DNA of 64,000 nucleotides from Pseudomonas sp. Its GTDB lineage: Bacteria > Pseudomonadota > Gammaproteobacteria > Pseudomonadales > Pseudomonadaceae. Location of the stretch: positions 12,450 to 76,449 of the forward strand of contig NZ_JASLGE010000071.1 of NCBI RefSeq assembly GCF_030150285.1, read 5' to 3'. Both the position numbers and the translations under genes were made by a program. The notes below the pieces were generated by a model. The model was not told where the DNA came from. It saw only the letters and a list, made by a program, of their open reading frames with translations, and ran no database searches. This document shows, piece after piece, positions 25,774-34,250 of the stretch (its first letter is position 1; every line of letters starts with the position of its first letter).

Positions 25774-27663
25774 GTGAGTACCTGGATGATGAGTCACCCT
25801 TCGCAGTTCAGCCTGTTGGGCAAGCGTCGCTTTCTGCCATTCTTTGTGACCCAGTCTTTGGGGGCGCTCAACGACAATCTGTTCAAGCAGTCGCTGATTC
25901 TCGCCATCCTTTATAAGTTGAGTATCGAAGGGGATCGGGGGATTTGGGTCAATGTATGCGCACTGCTTTTTATCGTGCCCTTCTTTTTGTTCTCTGCCCT
26001 GGCCGGTCAGTTTGGTGAGAAATACGCCAAAGACCGGTTGATTCGCCTGATCAAACTGGGCGAGGTCGCCATCATGGTGGTCGGAGCCATCGGTTTTGCT
26101 TTCGATCATTTGGTGCTGATGCTGATCGCGCTGTTTGCAATGGGCACGCACTCTGCGCTCTTTGGGCCCGTCAAATATTCGATTTTGCCTCAGACCCTGC
26201 GCGAAGAAGAACTGGTCGGTGGTAACGGCCTGGTCGAAACGGGGACGTTTCTGTCGATCCTGGCGGGTACCATTGGGGCCGGGATCATGCTGTCGTCCAG
26301 CAATTACACAGTGGCGGTGTCGGTGGTTATCGTCTCGGTTGCCGTGTTGGGCTACCTGGCCAGCCGTGCCATACCGAGTGCGCCGGCCGACACGCCGGGT
26401 TTGCGCCTGAACTGGAACATTTTCAGTGGGTCGTGGGCCACCTTGCGCATGGGGTTGAATCAGACGCCTGCGGTGTCACGCTCTGTCGTGGGCAATTCCT
26501 GGTTCTGGTTCGTCGGTGCTATTTACCTGACGCAGATTCCGGCATACGCCAAAGAGTGGCTGTACGGTGATGAAACGGTTGTGACCCTGATTCTGACAGT
26601 GTTCTCCGTCGGTATCGCGCTGGGCTCGATGCTCTGTGAAAAGCTCTCGGGGCGTAAGGTTGAAATCGGACTGGTGCCGTTTGGCTCGTTCGGGCTGACG
26701 CTATTTGGCCTGCTGCTGTGGTGGCATTCGGGGCATATGCCGCAGAACATTCAGGCCAACGATTGGCTGGGTGTGCTGGGATTCAGCCAGGCGTGGTGGG
26801 TGTTGTTCGATATTTTGGGGCTGGGGGTGTTCGGCGGGTTCTACATTGTGCCGCTGTATGCGTTGATTCAGTCGCGTACCGCCGAGAACGAGCGAGCGCG
26901 GGTTATCGCGGCCAACAACATTCTCAATGCGCTGTTTATGGTGGTGTCGGCCATCCTCACGATTGTGTTGTTAAGCGTGGCCAAGTTGACGATCCCCGAG
27001 TTGTTTCTCGTGGTGTCGTTGATGAATATCGCGGTCAACACCTACATCTTCAAAATTGTCCCTGAGTTCACCATGCGCTTCATGATCTGGCTGCTCAGCC
27101 ATTCCATGTACCGCGTGCAGCACAAAGGCCTGGACAATATTCCTGATGAGGGTGCGGCGTTGCTGGTGTGCAACCATGTTTCGTTTGTGGATGCGTTATT
27201 AATCGGCGGCGCAGTGCGTCGTCCGATTCGCTTTGTGATGTATTACAAAATATACAACTTGCCCGTGCTTAATTTTATCTTTCGCACCGCTGGCACGATT
27301 CCGATCGCTGGGCGTGCTGAAGATGAGGTTATTTACGATCGCGCCTTTCGCAAGATTGCCGAGTACCTGAACGATGGCGAGTTGGTGTGCATCTTCCCTG
27401 AAGGCAAGCTCACCGGAGATGGTCAGATCAATGAGTTCAAGGCCGGAATAACAAAGATCCTGGAGCGTACGCCCGTACCCGTTGTACCGATGGCGCTGCA
27501 AGGGCTGTGGGGCAGTTTTTTCAGTCGCGATCCGGGCAAGGGGGTGTTTCGCCGGTTGTGGTCGCGTGTGACGTTGGTGGCGGGGGAGCCGATAGCGGCC
27601 ACTGAAGCGACGCAGAAACGGTTGCGCGAGCGGGTCGCCGAATTGCGCGGGGAGAACCTGTAA
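25774..27663 (+). CDS. MFS transporter fused to 1-acylglycerol-3-phosphate acyltransferase domain
   Basis: The 629-residue product joins an N-terminal MFS domain (about residues 1-410), opening FLPFFVTQSLGALNDNLFKQ as in LplT-type lysophospholipid flippases, to a C-terminal PlsC domain. The acyltransferase motif is NHVSFVD with H468 and D473, then FPEGKLTGDG as motif III. This is the LplT-Aas layout without the AMP-ligase domain, so it likely moves lysophospholipid inward and re-acylates it. The start is uncertain: GTG at 25774 or ATG at 25786 or 25789, none with a strong ribosome site. Confidence 0.88.
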   Translation: MSTWMMSHPSQFSLLGKRRFLPFFVTQSLGALNDNLFKQSLILAILYKLSIEGDRGIWVNVCALLFIVPFFLFSALAGQFGEKYAKDRLIRLIKLGEVAIMVVGAIGFAFDHLVLMLIALFAMGTHSALFGPVKYSILPQTLREEELVGGNGLVETGTFLSILAGTIGAGIMLSSSNYTVAVSVVIVSVAVLGYLASRAIPSAPADTPGLRLNWNIFSGSWATLRMGLNQTPAVSRSVVGNSWFWFVGAIYLTQIPAYAKEWLYGDETVVTLILTVFSVGIALGSMLCEKLSGRKVEIGLVPFGSFGLTLFGLLLWWHSGHMPQNIQANDWLGVLGFSQAWWVLFDILGLGVFGGFYIVPLYALIQSRTAENERARVIAANNILNALFMVVSAILTIVLLSVAKLTIPELFLVVSLMNIAVNTYIFKIVPEFTMRFMIWLLSHSMYRVQHKGLDNIPDEGAALLVCNHVSFVDALLIGGAVRRPIRFVMYYKIYNLPVLNFIFRTAGTIPIAGRAEDEVIYDRAFRKIAEYLNDGELVCIFPEGKLTGDGQINEFKAGITKILERTPVPVVPMALQGLWGSFFSRDPGKGVFRRLWSRVTLVAGEPIAATEATQKRLRERVAELRGENL

Positions 27664-27674
27664 CCAGCGAAGCG

Positions 27675-27703
27675 GCGGGCTTTGATCTGAAATCAAGGCC
27701 CGC
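27675..27703. terminator. hairpin between the acyltransferase fusion and gdx
   Basis: The inverted repeat gcgggctttgat ... atcaaggcccgc can form a long stem between two convergent genes. It lacks a clear U-run, so termination is likely but not certain. Confidence 0.55.
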
Positions 27704-27735
27704 AGCCTGCGGCAGTTGCGACTACGTGTTTACAT

Positions 27736-28050
27736 TCAGGCGCTTATCTTGAGCCCGACCAGGCCGGCAATGATCAGCGCAACGCTGGCCAGCCTGAACA
27801 AAGCCATGGACTCACCGAACAGGATAATCCCGGCGATCACGGTACCCACGGCACCGACACCGGTCCAGATGGCATAAGCGGTGCCCAATGGCAGCTCTTT
27901 CATGGCCAGGCCCAACAGGCCCAAGCTAACAGCCATTGCGGCAATCGTAAGGGCGGTAGGCAAGGGCCGAGTGAAACCGTCGGTGTATTTCAAACCGACC
28001 GCCCAGCCCACTTCAAACAAACCCGCGAAGAACAGAATAATCCAGGACAT
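27736..28050 (-). CDS. gdx: SMR-family guanidinium exporter (Gdx/SugE type)
   Basis: The 104-residue protein has four membrane helices and the essential glutamate E13 in MSWIILFFAGLFEVGWA. The AYAIWTGVGAVG block is of the Gdx/SugE subtype, not the EmrE drug-exporter type. Members swap guanidinium for protons as dual-topology dimers. A guanidine-II riboswitch directly upstream confirms the substrate class. The ATG at 28050 was chosen over an upstream ATG because it follows a ggaga ribosome site and gives the standard N-terminus. Confidence 0.93.
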   Translation of the reverse strand: MSWIILFFAGLFEVGWAVGLKYTDGFTRPLPTALTIAAMAVSLGLLGLAMKELPLGTAYAIWTGVGAVGTVIAGIILFGESMALFRLASVALIIAGLVGLKISA

Positions 28051-28067
28051 GATTGTCTCCATCAATT

Positions 28068-28120
28068 GATGGGGTCGTCCCCAGAATAATCACTCGATGA
28101 GTCGCGAGGTCGTCCTCACT
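28068..28120 (-). ncRNA. guanidine-II (mini-ykkC) riboswitch
   Basis: On the minus strand two short hairpins each carry an ACGA tetraloop: gagg-ACGA-cctc (plus-strand 28105-28116) and gggg-ACGA-cccc (28071-28082), separated by about 20 bases. That is the definition of the mini-ykkC motif. It lies 20 bases before the gdx start. The second hairpin's 3' arm (ccccat) can also pair with atgg next to the ribosome site, which suggests control of translation. Confidence 0.93.
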
Positions 28121-28126
28121 GTGCGC

Positions 28127-28132
28127 ACTATA
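28127..28132 (-). promoter_or_regulatory. possible -10 element for the gdx transcript
   Basis: Minus-strand TATAGT lies just upstream of the first riboswitch hairpin, at the distance expected for a short leader. No good -35 was found at 17 bases. It sits within the palindrome gcactatagtgc. Confidence 0.35.
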
Positions 28133-28252
28133 GTGCACAAGATTATTCTGACGGACAACCCCGAACGTTCAGTCGGCTAAGGGTTTATTTCACTTATCGG
28201 ACCGGCTTTATCGCGCTGATCGCGGTCGAGCTCGCACGGCTCAAGGGCTAAA

Positions 28253-29173
28253 TCAAATGCCTTGTGGGGTTTCTTCGCCGCCCAGGGCTTCAAACAACTG
28301 CGGCAGGAACTCACCGAACGTCAGCATCATCAGCGTGAAGCTGGCGTCTTGCTGGCCCAGATCGTCGTCACCGCCATCTTGTTCCGCCTGGTCTTGCAAC
28401 AAGTCTTCAAACTTCAGGCGTTTGACCACCAGTTTGTCGTCCAGCACAAAGGACAGCTTGTCTTGCCACGCCAGTGACAACTGGGTCACAACTTTGCCCG
28501 TGCTCAGGTGCAACTGAATCTCGTCGCTGGTCAGGTCCTGACGTTTGCAGCGGATGATCCCGCCATCTTCATGGGTGTCGCGCAGTTCGCATTCGTCGAG
28601 AACGAAGAAGTTGTCAGCGGCTTTTTGCGTTTTAACCCACTCGGTCATGATTGCACTCGGCGCGACTTTCACGGCCAGAGGGCGCACAGGCAGCGAACCG
28701 ATCACTTCGCGCAACGTGGACAGCAAGTCTTCGGCGCGTTTCGGGCTGGAAGCGTTAACCAGAATCAGGCCCTGCTTGGGAGCAATGGCGGCAAAGGTTG
28801 CGGAGCGTCGAATAAAGGCGCGAGGCAAGAAGGCCTGGATGATTTCATCCTTGAGCTGGTCGCGCTCCTTCTTATAGACCTTGCGCATTTGTTCGGCTTC
28901 GATCTCTTCGACTTTCTCCTTTAAGGCATCGCGCACAACGCTACCCGGCAGGATGCGTTCTTCCTTGCGGGCCGCGATCAACAGGAAGTCCTGGCTGACG
29001 TGTACCAGTGGAGCGTCTTCGCCTTTACCGAAAGGGGCGACGAAACCATAGGTGGAGACTTCCTGACTTGCGCAGGAGCGGGCCAGCTTGGTGGCCAGTG
29101 CAGTTTCCAGCACCTGCGCATCAAAAGGCAGATCTTGGGTCAAGCGATAGATAAGCAGGTTTTTGAACCACAT
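28253..29173 (-). CDS. rdgC: recombination-associated protein RdgC
   Basis: The 306-residue product begins MWFKNLLIYRLTQDLPFDAQ, the standard RdgC start, and matches the usual length. The FVAPFGKGEDAPLVH and LPRAFIRRSATFAAI blocks are typical. RdgC forms a ring around DNA and restrains RecA. The ATG at 29173 was preferred to a frame beginning eight codons earlier; aaggag stands 11 bases before it. It is divergent from the tRNA pair to the right. Confidence 0.95.
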   Translation of the reverse strand: MWFKNLLIYRLTQDLPFDAQVLETALATKLARSCASQEVSTYGFVAPFGKGEDAPLVHVSQDFLLIAARKEERILPGSVVRDALKEKVEEIEAEQMRKVYKKERDQLKDEIIQAFLPRAFIRRSATFAAIAPKQGLILVNASSPKRAEDLLSTLREVIGSLPVRPLAVKVAPSAIMTEWVKTQKAADNFFVLDECELRDTHEDGGIIRCKRQDLTSDEIQLHLSTGKVVTQLSLAWQDKLSFVLDDKLVVKRLKFEDLLQDQAEQDGGDDDLGQQDASFTLMMLTFGEFLPQLFEALGGEETPQGI

Positions 29174-29281
29174 GGGGTGAATCACTCCTTTATACAAAGA
29201 CGCATTATTCGCTTCATGGCGCGATAGGCCAACCCTGCGCTAACCCTTTGGTGTGCTTGGGAAAATTATTTTAAAAAGTGC

Positions 29282-29310
29282 TTGCCAGACCTTGGGTGGC
29301 TCCGTAGAAT
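29282..29310 (+). promoter_or_regulatory. sigma-70 promoter of the first tRNA pair
   Basis: TTGCCA (29282-29287), a 17-base spacer and TAGAAT (29305-29310) are followed by a GC-rich discriminator gcgcgcc. That is the layout of stable-RNA promoters under stringent control. It lies 22 bases before tRNA-Val. Confidence 0.75.
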
Positions 29311-29332
29311 GCGCGCCACACCGAGAGTGAAA

Positions 29333-29408
29333 GGGTGATTAGCTCAGCTGGGAGAGCATCTGCCTTACAAGCAGAGGGTCGGCGGTTCGATCCCGTCATC
29401 ACCCACCA
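29333..29408 (+). tRNA. tRNA-Val (anticodon TAC), copy 1
   Basis: 76 bases with encoded CCA. The acceptor arms gggtgat and atcaccc pair, the D arm is agctcagctgggagagc, the anticodon loop cttacaa gives TAC (29366-29368), and ggttcgatcc forms the T arm. Confidence 0.97.
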
Positions 29409-29427
29409 TTCGCTCACAGTGTTACGC

Positions 29428-29504
29428 GCAGCGGTAGTTCAGTCGGTTAGAATACCGGCCTGTCACGCCGGGGGTCGCGGGTTCGAGTCCCGTCCGCTGC
29501 GCCA
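29428..29504 (+). tRNA. tRNA-Asp (anticodon GTC), copy 1
   Basis: 77 bases with encoded CCA. The acceptor arms gcagcgg and ccgctgc pair, the anticodon loop ctgtcac gives GTC (29462-29464), and gggttcgagtccc forms the T arm. It lies 19 bases after tRNA-Val. Confidence 0.97.
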
Positions 29505-29543
29505 TATTTTTGCCACAAGCCCCTTGAACGCTTGTGGTTGGGG

Positions 29544-29568
29544 AAAGCCCGCTGAATGCGGGCTTTTT
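29544..29568 (+). terminator. terminator of the first tRNA pair
   Basis: aaagcccgc tgaat gcgggcttttt is a perfect stem followed by a T-run, 40 bases after tRNA-Asp. Confidence 0.88.
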
Positions 29569-29721
29569 CTTGAAAGGCTTCGATTCTACAGTTTCTGTTG
29601 AGTCAAAGGGCTGGGTGCAGGAAACGGAAGTTTTTAAAAAGTTTTGAAAAAAACCTAATAAAAACAACCACTTACAAGAAAATTGTGAGAGAATGCGCTC
29701 CGCAACGAGAGTGAAGTGAAA

Positions 29722-29797
29722 GGGTGATTAGCTCAGCTGGGAGAGCATCTGCCTTACAAGCAGAGGGTCGGCGGTTCGATCCCGTCATCACCCACCA
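29722..29797 (+). tRNA. tRNA-Val (anticodon TAC), copy 2
   Basis: Identical in sequence to copy 1, 389 bases downstream. The upstream promoter is less clear than for copy 1: the gagaatgcg remnant is present but no good -35 at the right distance. Confidence 0.97.
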
Positions 29798-29816
29798 TTC
29801 GCTTTCAATGTTACGC

Positions 29817-29893
29817 GCAGCGGTAGTTCAGTCGGTTAGAATACCGGCCTGTCACGCCGGGGGTCGCGGGTTCGAGTCCCGTCCGCTGCGCCA
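29817..29893 (+). tRNA. tRNA-Asp (anticodon GTC), copy 2
   Basis: Identical to copy 1. The Val-Asp spacer differs from the first by only three or four bases, so this is a recent or actively homogenised duplication. Confidence 0.97.
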
Positions 29894-29936
29894 TATTCGG
29901 AATACAAGCCCCTTGAACGCTTGTGATCCACAGAGA

Positions 29937-29959
29937 GCCTGCCTTGTGCAGGCTTTTTT
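29937..29959 (+). terminator. terminator of the second tRNA pair
   Basis: gcctgc cttgt gcaggc followed by six T, 44 bases after tRNA-Asp. Its stem sequence differs from that of the first terminator. Confidence 0.88.
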
Positions 29960-29995
29960 GTGCGCGTGTGTTTTTTGTGCATCCGTAAAAACGCA

Positions 29996-30100
29996 GTAGT
30001 CGCTGCCGCAGGCTGCGATGGGTTGCACAGCGCCCCGTTATTGTTCTGTAAAAAAACGAAGCTCCTGCGGCCCTTTTTGCAGCCTGCGGCAGCGGCTACA
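29996..30100. repeat. inverted pair of REP-like units
   Basis: gtagtcgctgccgcaggctg on the left and gcagcctgcggcagcggcta on the right are near-perfect inverted copies about 60 bases apart. They lie between the tRNA terminator and the 3' end of the TonB receptor gene and could also stop its transcription. Confidence 0.75.
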
Positions 30101-30109
30101 CCGATGCGA

Positions 30110-32536
30110 CTAAAAATCCCAGCGTGTGTTTACCATCACATTGCGCGGGTCACCGGAGTACGACGAGTTGTAAAAGCCGATGTTGGTGTAGTACGACTTG
30201 TCGAACACATTGTTCAGGTTGACCGTGGCCGAGAGGTTTTTGCTGATCTGGTAACGCGCCATCAGGTCAACCAGCCAGTACGGGTCTTGCGAGAATTTCT
30301 CTTGGGCACCGCCTTTGCCCCAGTTGGTGAGCACCTGCCAGCCTGTTCCTTGCCAGCGCACCCCACCACCCAGGGTCAATTTATCGAGATCCCCTGTCAG
30401 TTTGTAGGTGGTGTACAAATTGATTTGATCTTCAGGCTCCCAAGTGGAGACTTTTTTACCGGAGTGATCGCGACTGATCTTGTGCGTATAGCCCGCTTGT
30501 AACTGCCAGCCAGGCAACAGTTCGCCGGAAATTTCAGCTTCGTAACCCTTGGTGGTGGCTTTAACGCCTTTGTAGGCGTATTGAATGTCCGGGTTGGTTG
30601 GGCGCGCGTTGTAAGAGGTATCCGCTTCAGGGCGGTTGTCTTGATGGACTTCAAAGTAAGCCAGGCTTGAATTCAGCCGTCCATCCAAGAATTCGCCCTT
30701 TAAACCCACTTCGTAATTCTTGCCTTCATCAGGTTCGAGCATCTTGTTGTCACGATTGCGGTAGTAGGACTGCGGCAAAAAAATGTCGGTGTAGCTGGCG
30801 TAAGCGGAAATGTGTTCGTTGAGGTCGTAAATAAGCCCGGCATAGGGCAGTACTTTGCCGGTGTCTTTGGCTTGGCTGGTACCGGTCAGCGTGTAGTCGG
30901 CTACGCGGGTGCCGAGTAACAGTGTCAAATCGTCTGTAAGGCTAAAGCGGCCGGTTACGTAAACGCCCGTCTGGCGGGTGGTCTCATCATTGTACGATGT
31001 CACGTTGCCCCACTCCGGTTCGCGGGCATCCCCTTTCCAGTTGTAGTAGTCGTAAGCGTTGTCGACCATATTGGCGTTGGTGTAGTCCTTGCCGGTCCAG
31101 TGCGATTTGGATGCCGAGCCGCCGATGACCAACTCATGTTCGCGCCCGAGCAGGTTGAACGGGCCGGTGGCGAATAAATCGCCGCTGTCGCTGACGTACT
31201 CGCCGGTGTACTTGCGAGCGAGGATAGGGGCCAGGCCGGTACTCGCAACAGGGTCTAGCAGCGCACCAAGAGGGGCGTTGTAACCGTTGATCTGATGGTT
31301 GTACTGCGCTTTGGCAACCCAGCCGTTCTCAAAGTTGTGCTCCAGGGTTGTAAAAACGGTGCGGGTGTATTGTTCCCAACTGCTCCATTTTGTGCCGTTG
31401 TTGAAGGAGCGTGGCGTGCTGATGCGCTCACCTTCGGAGTTAAACAGTGAGGCGCTGCCCGACCAGCTCGACCCCTTGGGGTTGTTGTCCTGGTAGTCCG
31501 CGCCCACTGTCAGCAACGTATCGGGGGTCAGGTCCACTTCCAGAATGCCGTAGTAAACCGAACTGTCGCGCTGGTAATGCTCCATGAATGAGCGTTTGTC
31601 CTGATAGGCCGCCACGGCCCGCCCGCGTACATTGCCGCTTTCGGTCAAAGGGCCGCTGACATCGATTTGCGAACGGTAGTTGTCCCACGAACCCGCGCCC
31701 AGCTCTGCGTGGGCCTTGAATTCACTCGTCGGTTTTTTGCGCACCATATTGATGGTGCCGCCCGGTCCGCCGGCGCCGGTGAGTAAGCCGGTCGCGCCTT
31801 TGAGGATCTCGACCCGGTCGTAAATGGCGGTATCGGTCAGGGTATGCCCGGCTGAATATTGCGGGTCTTGCAGGATCGGAATGCCATCGTACTGGAAGTT
31901 CTTGATCGCGAAGCCCCGTGAGTAATAGCTGGTGCGGTCGCTGTCATAGGTAGCCACGGTGATACCCGGGGTATGGCGCATCACATCGTCGATGGAATTG
32001 AGGCCGAAATCATCCATGGCCTGGCGCGTCACCACAGAAATCGACTGCGGCGTTTCGCGTGGTGTCAGCACCATGCGCGTCGCGGTGGCAATACTGCCGG
32101 GCGTGTAAGAGCCGGTTCCTTCGGTGATCGTGCCTAACTGGTTAGCGCTGATTTGGGTGGCACCCAGTTCAAGGCTGCCGCTGGTGCTGGGCAAGGCGTC
32201 AAGCCTATAGCCGTTGGCACCTTTGACGACCCTATAGCCGCTGCCCCGTAGGAGTGCTTCGAAGCCACCCTGTTCGTTGTAGGTGCCATGCAGGCCGGGC
32301 GTGGTCAGCCCCTCCAGGTTTTGCGATTGGAAAATCAACGCCACCCCCGCTTGCTGTGCAAACCGATTCAAGGCACTGCTCAGGGGGCCGGCTGGAATAT
32401 CGTAGGTTTTAACCGCCGCCTGCGTTTGCGCTTGGGCAAATGAGGTGCCCATAAGGCCGGCCGCCGAGGCGACTGCCAGATGGATGGCCAGTGTCAAGGG
32501 CCTGATTCGTGGGTGGGCGTGAAGGGGGGTATGCAT
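30110..32536 (-). CDS. TonB-dependent siderophore receptor (FpvA-like, with STN signalling domain)
   Basis: The 808-residue protein has a signal peptide ending near FAQAQ (residue 36), an STN domain (about 45-105, YDIPAGPLSSALNRFAQQAG), a plug (about 145-280, with TPRETPQSISVVTRQAMDD) and a 22-strand barrel ending in the outer-membrane signature NTRWDF. The STN domain passes a signal to the FecR-type anti-sigma encoded just upstream. It probably imports a ferric siderophore, perhaps a foreign one, using TonB energy. aaagga precedes the ATG. The ligand is unknown. Confidence 0.94.
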   Translation of the reverse strand: MHTPLHAHPRIRPLTLAIHLAVASAAGLMGTSFAQAQTQAAVKTYDIPAGPLSSALNRFAQQAGVALIFQSQNLEGLTTPGLHGTYNEQGGFEALLRGSGYRVVKGANGYRLDALPSTSGSLELGATQISANQLGTITEGTGSYTPGSIATATRMVLTPRETPQSISVVTRQAMDDFGLNSIDDVMRHTPGITVATYDSDRTSYYSRGFAIKNFQYDGIPILQDPQYSAGHTLTDTAIYDRVEILKGATGLLTGAGGPGGTINMVRKKPTSEFKAHAELGAGSWDNYRSQIDVSGPLTESGNVRGRAVAAYQDKRSFMEHYQRDSSVYYGILEVDLTPDTLLTVGADYQDNNPKGSSWSGSASLFNSEGERISTPRSFNNGTKWSSWEQYTRTVFTTLEHNFENGWVAKAQYNHQINGYNAPLGALLDPVASTGLAPILARKYTGEYVSDSGDLFATGPFNLLGREHELVIGGSASKSHWTGKDYTNANMVDNAYDYYNWKGDAREPEWGNVTSYNDETTRQTGVYVTGRFSLTDDLTLLLGTRVADYTLTGTSQAKDTGKVLPYAGLIYDLNEHISAYASYTDIFLPQSYYRNRDNKMLEPDEGKNYEVGLKGEFLDGRLNSSLAYFEVHQDNRPEADTSYNARPTNPDIQYAYKGVKATTKGYEAEISGELLPGWQLQAGYTHKISRDHSGKKVSTWEPEDQINLYTTYKLTGDLDKLTLGGGVRWQGTGWQVLTNWGKGGAQEKFSQDPYWLVDLMARYQISKNLSATVNLNNVFDKSYYTNIGFYNSSYSGDPRNVMVNTRWDF

Positions 32537-32610
32537 GGAGTCGCAATCCTTTGTAGGTCTGTTACCTTTCTTGACGGTTGACCTGGAAAAAGCGGAACCA
32601 ATGCGAATAA

Positions 32611-33591
32611 TTATTTTTCAGCAGGCGGTGCGGTGCTGATCACGATCAGCCAAGGGGTAAAGCGTTTGATGTTCAGCGGCAGGGTTTCGGCGATGAGTTG
32701 CAGGGCGCGGTCGGTATCGTCCAGCGGCAGTACCGCTGAGACCTGCAAGTGAGCCAGGGCTGCGGGGTCGAACTGGATATAGCCACGACGATGGCGGGAA
32801 ATTTCATCGAGTACATGGGGCAGGGGTTGGTTATCGACCACCAGTTGATGGTGCTTCCAGGCCTCATTCACTCCGGCGGGGTCGACGGTGCCCGCCCGTT
32901 CAACGGTGTTTTGGGTAATCATTGCGCGGGAGCCGGCATCGACTTCCAGCGTGTGCTGCTCGTCCGCACTTTGGGCCGCAACCCGTGACTGCAACATGCT
33001 GAGTACGGTGACGTCCTGTTCGCGTTTCACTACAAAACGGGTGCCCAGCGCCCGCATGCTGCCCTGCTCTGTCTGCACGACAAAGGGGCGAGCGCTGTCG
33101 TGCGCCACGTCGACCAGCACTTCGCCCTGCAGGAGTTCGATGCGCCGCTGTTGATCATCAAAATGCACATTGACCGCGCTGGTGCCGCTGAGGGTAATGC
33201 TTGAATCGTCGGCCAGGCGTAATGTTTTCCAGTCGTTGGGGCCTGTGCTGATATCAGCCATCAGGTACTGCGGGTAATGGCTTTGCAGGAACAGTGCGGA
33301 GGGTAAGGCCACAGCGCAAGCGATTGCCAGCGCACGCAAGGCCTGTTTGTGGCGAGGGCTTTTTCGTGTGCTAAAAGCGGCATTCAGCGCCGCTTTGGCA
33401 GGTGCCGCTTGCCCGCGCAAGGCTTGCAGACGGCCAATCGCTTCTTGCATGCGTATGGCTGCGGCAGCGTGCTGCGGGGTTTGCTGTTTCCAGTGTTCGA
33501 ATTCAAGGCGAACGGCTTCGCTGAAGCCTTCTTCATGCAGGCGAAGCATCCATTCGGCGGCTTGTTCGTCAATGCTGCGCGGTGTAGGCAT
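32611..33591 (-). CDS. FecR-family anti-sigma regulator
   Basis: The 326-residue protein has an N-terminal cytoplasmic domain with the DUF4880-like block DEQAAEWMLRLHEEGFSEA, a single membrane span near residues 80-100 (LAIACAVALPSALFL), a periplasmic FecR domain and a C-terminal region with a secretin/STN-like PLDDTDRALQLIAETLP. It binds the ECF sigma in the cytoplasm and the receptor STN domain in the periplasm. Its ATG overlaps the sigma stop as TAATG, so the two are coupled. The start at 33591 was chosen for this reason. Confidence 0.93.
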   Translation of the reverse strand: MPTPRSIDEQAAEWMLRLHEEGFSEAVRLEFEHWKQQTPQHAAAAIRMQEAIGRLQALRGQAAPAKAALNAAFSTRKSPRHKQALRALAIACAVALPSALFLQSHYPQYLMADISTGPNDWKTLRLADDSSITLSGTSAVNVHFDDQQRRIELLQGEVLVDVAHDSARPFVVQTEQGSMRALGTRFVVKREQDVTVLSMLQSRVAAQSADEQHTLEVDAGSRAMITQNTVERAGTVDPAGVNEAWKHHQLVVDNQPLPHVLDEISRHRRGYIQFDPAALAHLQVSAVLPLDDTDRALQLIAETLPLNIKRFTPWLIVISTAPPAEK

Positions 33592-34109
33592 TAGGTGTCC
33601 AGGCTGTGGCTGCAATGCAATAAAGCCTGAATCAGGTACTTGCGCACGGTGCGATCGCTAAGTCCCAACTGCCGAGCGATTTCAGCCTGGGCCGTGCCGT
33701 CCAGGTAATACAGCACAAAGGCTTGGCGTACCTTTTCCGGCATGCCTTCCAGCATAAACGCAATCTGTTCGAGGGCTTCAAGGGTTGTCAGGATTTGCTC
33801 GGGCGACTGGAAGCTCTCCAAGGCTTCGGCAGTCAGCGCCAGCTCCTGCAAGTAGGCGTTTTCGATTTTCTTGCGTCGCACTTGATCGATGAGCAAGCGG
33901 CGCGCAGTGGTGCTCAAAAAAGCGCGGGGTTCGCGCAGGGTCGCCACCGATTCGCGGGCATTAAGGATTCGCGCAAACGTGTCCTGCGCCAGATCGGCCG
34001 CGTTGTGTGTGCACCCCAGTTTTCGCCGCAACCAGCCATGCAACCAGCCGTGATGCTCGCTGTAGAGTTCAGTAATCGTGGACTGAAAGGCGGGTTCAGC
34101 TGTAGACAT
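33591..34109 (-). CDS. ECF sigma factor, FecI type
   Basis: The 172-residue protein has sigma region 2 (LVDQVRRKKIENAYL and the DLAQDTFARIL block) and region 4 (ARQLGLSDRTVRKYLIQAL). It belongs to the iron-starvation group that works with FecR-type regulators. It starts the minus-strand unit sigma, anti-sigma, receptor. A Fur-box-like sequence lies 17-40 bases upstream, so expression should rise when iron is low. Confidence 0.94.
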   Translation of the reverse strand: MSTAEPAFQSTITELYSEHHGWLHGWLRRKLGCTHNAADLAQDTFARILNARESVATLREPRAFLSTTARRLLIDQVRRKKIENAYLQELALTAEALESFQSPEQILTTLEALEQIAFMLEGMPEKVRQAFVLYYLDGTAQAEIARQLGLSDRTVRKYLIQALLHCSHSLDT

Positions 34110-34125
34110 TAGCCGTAACTCAAAT

Positions 34126-34149
34126 GTTATTGAGAATTATTGCTAATTC
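34126..34149 (-). promoter_or_regulatory. Fur-box-like site upstream of the ECF sigma gene
   Basis: The segment gttattgagaattattgcta is an AT-rich imperfect palindrome around gagaattatt, similar to the Fur consensus of repeated nATwAT units. It is directly before the sigma gene start, as expected for iron control. Confidence 0.65.
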
Positions 34150-34250
34150 TGTACGCAAGTACTGGGTAAACGCAAGGTGGCAGGTGAACGGCTACGCGCT
34201 TTTGACCTGGTTTTTGATCTAAAAAGAAGGGCCGATCACGGCGTAAGGCC

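Noticed and set aside
29333..29893. tRNA pair as a phage or island attachment site
   Set aside because: The duplication copies whole tRNAs with their own terminators, and no integrase or partial tRNA end was seen on either side.
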